From NCBI GenBank assembly GCA_963844205.1, contig CAWJNK010000014.1:1736001-1800000 (forward strand): DNA of 64,000 nucleotides. Direction: 5' to 3'. The notes beneath the pieces were generated by a model. That model did no database searches. It worked only from the letters and a program-made list of their open reading frames with translations, and had not been told where the DNA came from. Source of the stretch: DASSUW01 sp963844205 (GTDB lineage: Bacteria; Actinomycetota; Thermoleophilia; Solirubrobacterales; Solirubrobacteraceae). Made by a program: the position numbers and the translations under genes. Positions 1 to 7,052 of the stretch are shown piece after piece (within the stretch, counting starts at the first letter, position 1; every line of letters starts with the position of its first letter).

Positions 1-153
1 CGCGAGCTGGTCGCCGCGGCCGGCCGGCGACGCGTCGACCACGATCGCGGGCATCCCCGGCGCCGTGCGCCAGAGCGCCACGAGGCAGCGGCCGAGCAGC
101 TCGGCGTCGTGCTGGTCCCGCAGGCAGGCGGGGACCACGGCGAGGGCGGACAT
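1..153 (-). CDS. Glycosyltransferase-like protein (N-terminal fragment)
   Basis: Only the first 51 codons lie inside the window; the gene runs off the left edge. The fragment reads like the start of a family 2 (GT-A fold) glycosyltransferase: a first strand (ALAVVPACL), a helix (DAELLGRCLVALWRT), then a second strand ending in an acidic pocket (MPAIVVDASP). A sigma28-type promoter (161-187) lies only 7 nt before the ATG, so the gene is probably co-expressed with the adjacent flagellins. A role in flagellin glycosylation is inferred from position and promoter. The fragment is too short to exclude another Rossmann-like family. Confidence 0.55.
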   Translation of the reverse strand, partial: MSALAVVPACLRDQHDAELLGRCLVALWRTAPGMPAIVVDASPAGRGDQLA

Positions 154-160
154 GCCCCGT

Positions 161-187
161 TCATCGGCCCTGGCGTGGCGGCCTTTA
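161..187 (-). promoter_or_regulatory. Sigma28-type promoter of the glycosyltransferase-like gene
   Basis: On the minus strand TAAAGGCC (180-187), an 11-bp spacer, then GCCGATGA (161-168). This matches the FliA consensus TAAAGTTT-N11-GCCGATAA. The -10 box ends 7 nt before the ATG at 153, leaving no room for a Shine-Dalgarno sequence. Confidence 0.75.
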
Positions 188-195
188 ACGACGAC

Positions 196-215
196 GGGCG
201 GCCCGGAGGCCGCCC
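196..215 (-). terminator. Terminator-like hairpin after the first flagellin
   Basis: Perfect inverted repeat GGGCGGCC / GGCCGCCC with a 4-nt loop, about 20 bp downstream of the flagellin stop at 238. No strong T run follows. A near-identical stem follows the second flagellin gene (1309-1329), so the stem was probably copied together with the gene. Confidence 0.6.
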
Positions 216-237
216 GCACGCCGAGGGAAGATCCGGC

Positions 238-1071
238 CTACTGACGCAGCAGCGACAGGACGTTCTGGGGCGCCTGGTTGGCCTGCGCGAGCATGCTCGT
301 GCCGGCCTGCTGGAGGATCCCGAGCTTCGTGAAGTTGACCATCTCGCTGGCCATATCCACGTCGCGGATCCGGCTCTCCGATGCGACCAGGTTCTCCTGG
401 TAGGCGGTCAGGTTCGCCATCCGGTGCTCGAGGCGGTTCTGGACCGCGCCGAACTCGGACCGCAGATTGGAGATGTTGTTGATCGCGGTGTCGATGGCGT
501 CGAGGTCGACCGCCTCCCAGCCCGCGGTGTCGCTCACGCCGTCGATGCCACCGGTGCCGGAGACGCCGGCGATGTCGCGCGTCGTCACCGAGACGGTCTC
601 GTCGGTGTTCGCGCCGACCTGGAACGAGATCACGCCGCCGGAGCCGCCGGTCCCGTCGAGCAGGTTGATGCCGTTGAACTCGGTCTTGCCGGCGATCTCG
701 CCGATCTCGTCGGCGAGCTGCGTGACCTCGGCGACGATCGACTTCTTGTCGTCGGCGTCGAGCGTGCCGTTCAGGTACTGGACCTTGAGATCACGCACGC
801 GCTGCAGCATCGAGTGGACCTCGTTCAGCGCGCCCTCGGCGGTCTGCACGAGCGAGACGCCGTCCTGCGCGTTGCGGTTCGCCTGGGCGAGGCCGCCGAT
901 CTGCGCGCGCATCTTCTCCGAGATGGCGAGGCCGGCGGCGTCGTCGGCCGCGCGGTTGATCCGGTAGCCGGACGAAAGCTTCTCCATCGACTTCGCGGCC
1001 TTGGACGCCGTAGTCGACAGCTGTCGGTGGGCGTTGAACGCCTCAACGTTGTTCTGGATGCGAAGGCCCAT
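238..1071 (-). CDS. fliC: Flagellin (copy 1)
   Basis: Structural subunit of the flagellar filament, exported by the flagellar type III apparatus. The 277-residue product has only the conserved D0/D1 regions: an N-terminal coiled segment (MGLRIQNNVEAFNAHRQL, SSGYRINRAADDAAGLAISEKM) and a C-terminal one (ANLTAYQENLVASESRIRDVDMASEMV ... NVLSLLRQ, in parts). The central part is short, with no D2/D3 outer domains. It is a tandem duplicate of the gene at 1370-2200. The ATG is preceded by AAGGAGGG at a long spacing and by a sigma28 promoter (1111-1137). The leader may be bound by CsrA (see findings). Confidence 0.96.
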   Translation of the reverse strand: MGLRIQNNVEAFNAHRQLSTTASKAAKSMEKLSSGYRINRAADDAAGLAISEKMRAQIGGLAQANRNAQDGVSLVQTAEGALNEVHSMLQRVRDLKVQYLNGTLDADDKKSIVAEVTQLADEIGEIAGKTEFNGINLLDGTGGSGGVISFQVGANTDETVSVTTRDIAGVSGTGGIDGVSDTAGWEAVDLDAIDTAINNISNLRSEFGAVQNRLEHRMANLTAYQENLVASESRIRDVDMASEMVNFTKLGILQQAGTSMLAQANQAPQNVLSLLRQ

Positions 1072-1080
1072 AGGGGGCGT

Positions 1081-1097
1081 GTCCCTCCTTGGAAGAC
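1081..1097 (-). promoter_or_regulatory. Possible CsrA site in the first flagellin leader
   Basis: GTCTT and GGGAC arms (two G-U pairs) can present CCAAGGA in a loop that overlaps the Shine-Dalgarno sequence. CsrA prefers A-N-GGA in hairpin loops. This is weaker than the site before the second flagellin. Confidence 0.35.
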
Positions 1098-1110
1098 GGA
1101 TGCGCCCCGG

Positions 1111-1137
1111 TCATCGACCACCCGATGCCGACCTTTA
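1111..1137 (-). promoter_or_regulatory. Sigma28-type promoter of flagellin copy 1
   Basis: TAAAGGTC (1130-1137), 11-bp spacer, GTCGATGA (1111-1118) on the minus strand. The -10 box ends 39 nt before the ATG, leaving a leader with a Shine-Dalgarno sequence. Confidence 0.75.
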
Positions 1138-1308
1138 GGGTCTGTCCAAGACGATCCGGCCCGGCCGTGGTGGTCGTGGATCGAGCCGGGCGCCGCACGA
1201 ACCGAAGGGAATACGAACGTATTTCCGAGCGTTCGAGTGGCGATCCGGCGAAGTGTCCACGGCCGCCACGGGCGTGGCGGGGTTCTTGGACAGGCCCTTA
1301 ACGCCGAC
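1138..1308. other. Intergenic stretch between the flagellin genes, with an AT-rich palindrome
   Basis: No coding region is supported here. The notable feature is a palindrome, AATACG-AA-CGTATT at 1210-1223, which is AT-rich against a GC-rich background. It lies about 75 bp upstream of the flagellin 1 -35 box, where an activator or repressor could bind. Confidence 0.4.
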
Positions 1309-1329
1309 GGGCGGCCATGTAGGCCGCCC
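1309..1329 (-). terminator. Terminator-like hairpin after the second flagellin
   Basis: GGGCGGCC / GGCCGCCC stem with a 5-nt loop, 40 bp after the stop codon. It shares its stem and flanks (TTAA, then GACGGGCGGCC on the plus strand) with the hairpin at 196-215. Confidence 0.6.
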
Positions 1330-1369
1330 GTTGACGATCCGTCCCTCGGTGGGGTTATGTAGGGCGCGA

Positions 1370-2200
1370 CTAGCGCAGAAGCGAGAGAACGTTCTGCGGC
1401 GCCTGGTTGGCCTGCGCGAGCATGCTCGTGCCGGCCTGCTGCAGGATCCCGAGCTTCGTGAAGTTGACCATCTCGCTGGCCATGTCCACGTCGCGGATCC
1501 GGCTCTCCGACGCCACCAGGTTCTCCTGGTAGGTCGCGAGGTTGTTGAGGCGGTGCTCGAGGCGGTTCTGGACCGCGCCGAAGTCGGCGCGGAGGGTCGA
1601 CACGTTGTTGATCGCGGTGTCGATGTCGTCGAGGTCGATCGCCTCCCAGCCAGCGGTGTCGCTGACGCCGTCGATCTCGCCGGTGCCCGAGACGCCGGCC
1701 ACGTCCTTGGTCGTGACCTCGATCGTCTCGGAGCCGTTGGCGCCGACCTGGAACGAGATCGTCCCGCCGGAGCCGCCGGCACCGTCGAGCAGCGTGATGC
1801 CGTTGAACTCGGTCTTCTCGCTGATGTCGGAGATCTCCGACGCCAGCTGCTTGACCTCGGCCACGATCGCGGACTTGTCGTCGTCGTCGAGCGTCCCGTT
1901 CTCGTACTGCACCTTCAGGTCACGCACGCGCTGCAGCATCGAGTGCACCTCGGTGAGGGCGCCCTCAGCGGTCTGGACGAGCGAGACGCCGTCCTGCGCG
2001 TTGCGCTGCGCCTGGGCGAGACCACCGATCTGAGCGCGCATCTTCTCCGAGATGGCGAGGCCGGCAGCGTCGTCGGCGGCGCGGTTGATGCGGTAGCCCG
2101 AGGACAGCTTCTCCATCGACTTGGCGGCCTTGGACGCCGTGCCGGTGAGCTGACGGTGGGCGTTGAACGCCTCAACGTTGTTCTGGATACGAAGGCCCAT
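1370..2200 (-). CDS. fliC: Flagellin (copy 2)
   Basis: Second filament subunit, about the same length (276 residues from the chosen start) and highly similar to copy 1 throughout, including MGLRIQNNVEAFNAHRQL and the SRIRDVDMASEMVNFTKL block. Two ATGs are possible (2206 and 2200). AAGGAG lies 2 nt from the first but 8 nt from the second, so 2200 is preferred, and copy 1 starts at the same residue. It has its own sigma28 promoter at 2271-2297. The central region differs modestly from copy 1, so the filament may be mixed or the copies differently expressed. Confidence 0.96.
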   Translation of the reverse strand: MGLRIQNNVEAFNAHRQLTGTASKAAKSMEKLSSGYRINRAADDAAGLAISEKMRAQIGGLAQAQRNAQDGVSLVQTAEGALTEVHSMLQRVRDLKVQYENGTLDDDDKSAIVAEVKQLASEISDISEKTEFNGITLLDGAGGSGGTISFQVGANGSETIEVTTKDVAGVSGTGEIDGVSDTAGWEAIDLDDIDTAINNVSTLRADFGAVQNRLEHRLNNLATYQENLVASESRIRDVDMASEMVNFTKLGILQQAGTSMLAQANQAPQNVLSLLR

Positions 2201-2202
2201 GA

Positions 2203-2219
2203 TCATCTCTCCTTGATGA
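2203..2219 (-). promoter_or_regulatory. Hairpin presenting the flagellin 2 Shine-Dalgarno: likely CsrA site
   Basis: On the minus strand TCATC (2215-2219) pairs with GATGA (2203-2207), leaving AAGGAGA in the loop. This is the A-N-GGA loop context CsrA recognises, and it overlaps the ribosome binding site. csrA and its antagonist fliW are encoded at 36060-36791. Confidence 0.55.
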
Positions 2220-2270
2220 CTTGGTTTACAGGCCGGGGCGACTCCGTGTCACCCCTTCTTACAAGCGGAG

Positions 2271-2297
2271 TGATCGGCCCGTTCTCAGAGGACTTGA
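2271..2297 (-). promoter_or_regulatory. Sigma28-type promoter of flagellin copy 2
   Basis: TCAAGTCC (2290-2297), 11-bp spacer, GCCGATCA (2271-2278) on the minus strand. The predicted leader is about 65 nt and carries the CsrA-type hairpin. Confidence 0.8.
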
Positions 2298-2311
2298 GAA
2301 ATTTGTTCCCT

Positions 2312-2380
2312 GCGTCGGGCATCCGGCCGACGCCCTGATGAGAACCGCCGCCATCCGGGCGGCGGTAACGGTCTCAGACC
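2312..2380 (-). repeat. Multi-hairpin repeat, copy A
   Basis: Three consecutive hairpins. H1 has stem GCGTCGG/CCGACGC (2312-2333); H2 has CCGCCGCC/GGCGGCGG with loop ATCCG (2345-2365); H3 has GGTC/GACC (2370-2380). A conserved CTGATG block separates H1 and H2, and GTAAC separates H2 and H3. Homologous copies lie at 26469-26539, 32056-32124 and 58087-58158, all in the same orientation relative to transcription. H3 contains the stop codon of the gene at 2374-2556. Confidence 0.7.
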
Positions 2381-2556
2381 CGGACATCGATCCCAGAACC
2401 GCCCGGCTGAGGGGGGTTCTGAGGGCGCTGCGACGCGCGGCGGCGGCGCTCGCGCTCGCGGCGCTGCTTCTCCTGCTCGCGCTCGACCGGCGTCAGCCGG
2501 GGGAGGACGACCGGCTGGACCGTGCGGTCAGGCCTGATCGGCTCGATGCGTTCCAT
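2374..2556 (-). CDS. Small basic hypothetical protein at the end of the flagellar operon
   Basis: A 60-residue protein with a charged, Arg/Glu-rich middle (EREQEKQRRERERRRR) that should form a helix, and a Pro/Gly-rich tail. No family is recognised. It starts 8 bp after the stop of the preceding small membrane protein, as the last gene of the flhA-flhF-PilZ unit. The stop codon lies inside hairpin H3 of repeat copy A. It could be a small flagellar accessory protein; function unknown. Confidence 0.5.
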   Translation of the reverse strand: MERIEPIRPDRTVQPVVLPRLTPVEREQEKQRRERERRRRASQRPQNPPQPGGSGIDVRV

Positions 2557-2564
2557 GGGTCAGA

Positions 2565-2906
2565 TCAGGCGGCGGCCCGCTCGGCGGCCTCGGCGGCCGC
2601 GCGGCGGCGCTCGATCCGCGCCTCGGTGGCGAGCTGCAGCTCGGCCATGATCAGCGAGCGCCAGACGGCGAGCGCGCACGCCCAGCCGGCGAGGTTGCCG
2701 ACCAGACCCGCGACCAGGGCGCGCAGCGCGGCCTCCTGACCGGGGACGCCGGCGTTCAGCGAGAGGAAGAGGACGATCGCGAACGCCGCGAGCGCGGTGC
2801 GGGCGCGGATGCGCCGGATCGAGCCGCGGGCCCGCGGGTGCGCAGCGACCGACACGCTCTTCGCGGCCCCGGGCGCCTCGGCCTCGGTCTTCTTCTTCTT
2901 GCTCAT
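2565..2906 (-). CDS. Small membrane protein of the flagellar operon (unknown)
   Basis: A 113-residue protein starting MSKKKK. It has a basic N-terminus, two hydrophobic segments (about residues 39-55, AAFAIVLFLSLNAG, and 62-85, ALVAGLVGNLAGWACALAV), and a charged Glu/Arg/Ala helix at the C-terminus. No family is recognised. The start was chosen because AGGAGG lies 7 nt upstream and the longer frame upstream is poor coding sequence. It follows the PilZ protein across a structured intercistronic repeat (2921-2970), in the same operon. Confidence 0.65.
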   Translation of the reverse strand: MSKKKKTEAEAPGAAKSVSVAAHPRARGSIRRIRARTALAAFAIVLFLSLNAGVPGQEAALRALVAGLVGNLAGWACALAVWRSLIMAELQLATEARIERRRAAAEAAERAAA

Positions 2907-2920
2907 GACGAGACCTCCTC

Positions 2921-2970
2921 CGCGATGTTCGCCGTCAGGCGAACTCGCAAGGCAAAACTTGTTTTGCCCA
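2921..2970 (-). repeat. Intercistronic double-hairpin repeat, copy 1
   Basis: Right after the PilZ stop codon the transcript has GGCAAAAC-AA-GTTTTGCC. Next comes a longer stem, GCGAGTTCGCC / GGCGAACATCGC, with one bulged A, and then the AGGAGG of the next gene. The same arrangement occurs at 8927-8970 between fliQ and fliR, with a compensated base change in the first stem. Confidence 0.7.
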
Positions 2971-3597
2971 TCATCGGCCCCTCGCCAGTCGCAGGGCGGC
3001 CAGCTCACGGTCGCGCACGAGCTTGACGAGGCGCTCCTCGTCCTCGCGGGCGATGCTGTCGATCCGGATGCCCCTCTGGTCGGCCGCCGGCTCGCGCACG
3101 ACGCGGCCGAGCGCCGTGATCGGCGGCGCGCCGGCTTCGACCTCGAGCTCGATCCGCACGTCGATGCCGAGCGGCATCCGCCAGATGTCCTTCACCAGCA
3201 CGCCGCCGCCGGAGATGTTGAGCGTGACGGTCTCGCCGCCGATCGGCTCGTCGATGCCGCGGACTCGGATCGGCAGCGTGGCGTCGACGCGGGCCCACTC
3301 GCGGCGCTGGATGCGCTCGGCCTCGCCCTGGAGGACGACCCGGAGGATCTCCGGCCGCGCGTCGTCGAGGTGGAGGATCCCGCCGAAGCGGTTGATGCCG
3401 CGGCCGGTCGCGTGCTCCACCGCCACCTCGGCGCCCTGCATGCGCCTCACGCGCGCGTCGCCGACCGCCAGCGCGAGCACGACGGCGCCAGGTTCGATCG
3501 ACTCGACGGTGGCCGGCAGGAGGCCGACGTGCGGCAGGCTGACCTGCACGTGCTCGCCGGCGGGGATGGCGGGGACCTGTGGGGCGCTCACAGACAT
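2971..3597 (-). CDS. PilZ-domain flagellar protein (YcgR-like, c-di-GMP binding)
   Basis: A 208-residue protein with an N-terminal YcgR-like beta domain (about 1-95) and a PilZ domain (about 97-200). The c-di-GMP signature is intact: QRREWAR gives the RxxxR motif and NISGGG the D/NxSxxG motif. YcgR/DgrA-type proteins act at the motor to slow or stop rotation when c-di-GMP is high. It starts 10 bp after flhF in the same operon. A role as a motor brake is inferred from family and context. Confidence 0.85.
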   Translation of the reverse strand: MSVSAPQVPAIPAGEHVQVSLPHVGLLPATVESIEPGAVVLALAVGDARVRRMQGAEVAVEHATGRGINRFGGILHLDDARPEILRVVLQGEAERIQRREWARVDATLPIRVRGIDEPIGGETVTLNISGGGVLVKDIWRMPLGIDVRIELEVEAGAPPITALGRVVREPAADQRGIRIDSIAREDEERLVKLVRDRELAALRLARGR

Positions 3598-3606
3598 GCG
3601 GCTCTA

Positions 3607-4914
3607 TCAGGGCAGCAACTGCTTTGCCAGGTGGTCGGGGTCGGCGGGCGCGATCTCGGCGCGCGTACACACGTAGGACAGCGCGCGGCGGCCCGTGACG
3701 GCGAGCTCGACCGGAGCGCCCGGACGGGCGGTCTGGTCGGCATGGGTGAGCGCGATGTGGGTGACGCCGAGCGGCGCCAGCGCCGCGGCCAGCTCCTCGG
3801 CGGCGGGCGCGCTCAGCGTGGCGGGCAGCGCGAGGTGGACCTCGGTCACGCCGAGCGCCCGCAGGTCCTCGGCGATGCGGCCGACGGCGGCGCGGTCGGC
3901 GGGCCCGGCGGCGGGAGCGTCGACGATCGTGAGCGAGGCCTGGCGGCGCGCGAGGCGTCGGCCGGCCTGCTGGGCGTCGTCGGCGGCGATCACCGACACG
4001 CCGAGCGGCTCGAGGCGGGAGGCGAGGCCGGTGCCGCCGTCCTGCGAGCGCAGCGCGACGACGACGACCTCCGCATCCACGCGCGCGTAGGCGGCGGCGA
4101 GGTGCTCGGCGGCGGACGTCTTGCCCGCGCCGCCCCCGCCGACGAACGCGATCGTGCGCGCCTCGCCGCCGAGGTCGGCCATCACGGGCATGCGCCGCGC
4201 GAGCGCGGTGCGGATCAGCTTCTTGAGCGCGCGCGGCTGCGCGAACGGCAGGCCGTGCGCGACCGCTTCGGCGACGACGTCGGCGGCGAGGACGGCGCTC
4301 AGGCCGGCGGCGACGAGCCGCTGCTCGGCCGCGTCGGCCGCGGCCGGGCGCTCCGCGCCGAGAGCCTCGCCGGCGGACGCCGCGACCTCGGGCGCCTCGT
4401 ACGCGGACGCGTACCCTGGCGCGGCGCCCTCGTCGTGCGCCGGCGCTGGCTGCTCGATCGCGGTGATCGAGTCGATCCCCGGGGAGGCCTCCTGGATCGC
4501 GTCGCGGTTCGGCTGCGGCCCGTAGAGGCCGGCGTCGGCCGCGCCGGTCGCGGCCGCGATCAGGACCTCGTGCGCGCGGTCGCCGACCGTGGCCTGGGCC
4601 TGCGCGAGCGCGTCGGCGAACGGGGCGGCCTGGTCGACCAGCGCCTGGATTGCCGGGGACGCGAGGCCCTCGGCCGTCGCGCGATCGTTGCGGAATACGT
4701 CCCCACCCACCCGCTCATCCGGGAGCGCCGCGCGGGCGTCGACCTCGACGTAGGACTTCTGGAAGAACCCGCCCATGCCGCCCGCGAGGCCCTCGCGGCG
4801 GCGCAGCACGATCGCGTCGGCGCCGAGCTCGGCCCGGATCTTGGGCAGCAGCTCCTCGAGCGTGCGGCCGCGGTAGGTCTTCGTGTCGGTTTCAGGCTCG
4901 AGCGTCGTATCCAT
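3607..4914 (-). CDS. flhF: FlhF-like SRP-family GTPase
   Basis: A 435-residue protein with an N-terminal B domain (YRGRTLEELLPKIRAELGADAIVLRRR, in two parts), an Ala-rich linker, and a C-terminal NG-type GTPase domain whose P-loop reads GGGGAGKTSAAEHLA. FlhF sets flagellar number and position with FlhG. The G3 region reads IVDAPAAGP instead of the usual VDTAGR, so nucleotide handling may be altered. No flhG (minD-like) gene follows; a PilZ gene takes that place. It lies 20 bp downstream of flhA. Confidence 0.88.
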   Translation of the reverse strand: MDTTLEPETDTKTYRGRTLEELLPKIRAELGADAIVLRRREGLAGGMGGFFQKSYVEVDARAALPDERVGGDVFRNDRATAEGLASPAIQALVDQAAPFADALAQAQATVGDRAHEVLIAAATGAADAGLYGPQPNRDAIQEASPGIDSITAIEQPAPAHDEGAAPGYASAYEAPEVAASAGEALGAERPAAADAAEQRLVAAGLSAVLAADVVAEAVAHGLPFAQPRALKKLIRTALARRMPVMADLGGEARTIAFVGGGGAGKTSAAEHLAAAYARVDAEVVVVALRSQDGGTGLASRLEPLGVSVIAADDAQQAGRRLARRQASLTIVDAPAAGPADRAAVGRIAEDLRALGVTEVHLALPATLSAPAAEELAAALAPLGVTHIALTHADQTARPGAPVELAVTGRRALSYVCTRAEIAPADPDHLAKQLLP

Positions 4915-4934
4915 GTCCAGTTCCTAGATCGGCA

Positions 4935-7052
4935 CTAACCCGCAACGGCAACAGCGTTTGCTCCCGCGCGTGACGCAAGAGCGGTCGGATCGAGGACGCC
5001 GACGGTTTCAACGCTGACACCGGGCGCGATCTCGTTATAGGAGCACACGGCGAGCTGCGGGAGCCGCTGCTCGAACAGGCGCCGCAGGTGTCGGCGCACC
5101 CGGGCGGAGCACAGCATCACGGGCCGGCCGCCGCGCGCGAGCGCCTGCTCGACCAGCTCCGCCGCGGCATCCACGAGCCCGTGGGCGCGCATCGGGTCCA
5201 TGGCCAGGAACTCGCCGTCGGCGGTCTGCACGAGCGCCTCGGCGACCTCCTGCTCGAGCGACGGGTCGAGCGCGATCGCCCGCAGCGTCGCCTCGGAGTC
5301 CAGGTACGGCGCCACGATCGTGCGGCCGAGCGCCTGGCGGGCGTACTCGGCCAGCATCGCCACGTCGCGGGTGAGGCGGGCTTTGTCGCCGATCGCCTCG
5401 ACGACCGCGCCGAGGTCGCGCACGGAGACGCCCTCGCGCAGCAGCGCCTGCAGCACGCGCTGGATCTCGCCGACCGACAGCACGTCGGGCACGACCTCGT
5501 CGACCACGGCCTGGTTGACCTCCTTGAGCTGGTCGAGCAGCTGGCGGGTCTCCTGCCGCGTGAGCAGCTCGGACGCGTTCGTGCGGATCGTCTCGGTGAG
5601 GTGGGTGACGACCACGGACTCGAGGTCGACCACCGTCCAGCCCAGCGCCTCCGCCTCGGCGCGGCCGCTCTCCGGCACCCACACCGCGGGCAGGCCGAAG
5701 GCCGGCTCGGTGGTGGGGATGCCCGGCAGCTGGCCCATGGCGTCGCCGGGGTCCATCGCGAGGTGGTGGCCGGGCATCACGCCGCCGCGGCCGACTTCAG
5801 TCCCGCGCACGCGCATGACGTACTCGTGCGAGTCGAGCCCGACGTCGTCGCGGATGCGGACGGGCGGGATGACCATGCCGAGCTCGGACGCGATCTGGCG
5901 CCGGATCGTGCCGACGCGCTGGAGCAGCGTCCCGCCGGCCTGCTGGTCGACCATCGGCACGAGGCCGAAGCCGATCGCCAGCTCGAGCGGATCGAGCGCG
6001 AGCGCGTCGAGCGCGGCGTCGCGCGGCGCGGGCTGCGGGCCCCCGGCCGTCAACGCCGCCGAGGCGGTTTCAGCCGCCGCCGCCGCGCGCTCGGCCTTGT
6101 TCGGCGCGTTGCGCAGCGCCCAGCCGACGGCGAAGAACAGGCCGCCGATGATCAGGAACGGGAGCGTCGGCAGCGCGGGCACGAGCCCGAACGCGATGAT
6201 CACCACGCCGGCGACGAGCGGCGCCTTGCGCTGGTCGAGGATCTGGCCCGCGACGTCGGAGCCGAGGTCCTGGTCCGAAGCGGAGCGGGTGACGAGGATG
6301 CCGGTCGCGACGGATATCAGCAGCGCGGGGATCTGCGCGCACAGGCCGTCGCCGATCGTCAGGAGCGAGAAGTGGTGCGCCGCCTCGCCGAACGGCATGC
6401 CCATCTGCAGGACGCCGATGACGATGCCGCCGATGAGGTTGATGCCGGTGATGAGGATGCCCGCCATCGCGTCGCCCTTGACGAACTTCGAGGCACCGTC
6501 CATCGCGCCGTAGAAGTCGGCCTCCTGCGAGATCTCCTCACGGCGGCGGCGCGCTTCCTCGTCGGTGATCTGGCCGGTGTTGAGGTCGGCGTCGATCGCC
6601 ATCTGCTTGCCGGGCATGGCGTCGAGCGTGAAGCGGGCGCCAACCTCGGCCACGCGGCCGGCGCCGTTCGTGATCACCACGAACTGGATGACGATGAGGA
6701 TCAGGAAGATCACGAGGCCGACGACGACGTTGCCGCCGACCACGAACTCGCCGAACGCGGTCACGACGTGGCCGGCGTCGCCCTCGAGCAGGATCAGCCG
6801 GGTGACCGAGATGTTGATCGCGAGCCGCAGCAGCGTCGTGAGCAGAAGCAGGCTCGGGAACGAGCTGAAGTCGAGCGCGCGCGGCACGTAGAGCGTTGCC
6901 ACGACGATCATCAGCGCCGCCGAGATGTTCAGCGTGATCAGCAGATCGAGGATGAACGGCGGCAGCGGGATGACCATCATCGCCACCACGAGCACGACGG
7001 CTCCGGCGGCGATCAGGTCGGAGTAGCGGCCGGCCTTCTTGAGGAAGCTCAT
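4935..7052 (-). CDS. flhA: Flagellar export gate protein FlhA
   Basis: A 705-residue inner-membrane protein of the flagellar type III export gate. The N-terminal half has about eight membrane segments (AGAVVLVVAMMVIPLPPF near the start), including the FHIPEP-family region around GGNVVVGLVIF and VGARFTLDAMPGKQMAIDAD. The C-terminal half is the soluble chaperone/cargo-docking domain. The ATG overlaps the flhB stop (ATGA), which identifies this start over a much longer upstream frame. Length is normal for the family. Confidence 0.97.
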   Translation of the reverse strand: MSFLKKAGRYSDLIAAGAVVLVVAMMVIPLPPFILDLLITLNISAALMIVVATLYVPRALDFSSFPSLLLLTTLLRLAINISVTRLILLEGDAGHVVTAFGEFVVGGNVVVGLVIFLILIVIQFVVITNGAGRVAEVGARFTLDAMPGKQMAIDADLNTGQITDEEARRRREEISQEADFYGAMDGASKFVKGDAMAGILITGINLIGGIVIGVLQMGMPFGEAAHHFSLLTIGDGLCAQIPALLISVATGILVTRSASDQDLGSDVAGQILDQRKAPLVAGVVIIAFGLVPALPTLPFLIIGGLFFAVGWALRNAPNKAERAAAAAETASAALTAGGPQPAPRDAALDALALDPLELAIGFGLVPMVDQQAGGTLLQRVGTIRRQIASELGMVIPPVRIRDDVGLDSHEYVMRVRGTEVGRGGVMPGHHLAMDPGDAMGQLPGIPTTEPAFGLPAVWVPESGRAEAEALGWTVVDLESVVVTHLTETIRTNASELLTRQETRQLLDQLKEVNQAVVDEVVPDVLSVGEIQRVLQALLREGVSVRDLGAVVEAIGDKARLTRDVAMLAEYARQALGRTIVAPYLDSEATLRAIALDPSLEQEVAEALVQTADGEFLAMDPMRAHGLVDAAAELVEQALARGGRPVMLCSARVRRHLRRLFEQRLPQLAVCSYNEIAPGVSVETVGVLDPTALASRAGANAVAVAG

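Noticed and set aside
2797..4938. Long plus-strand open frame opposite flhF and the PilZ gene
   Set aside because: It is an Arg/Asp-rich antisense shadow produced by GC bias; the opposite strand encodes recognisable FlhF and PilZ proteins.
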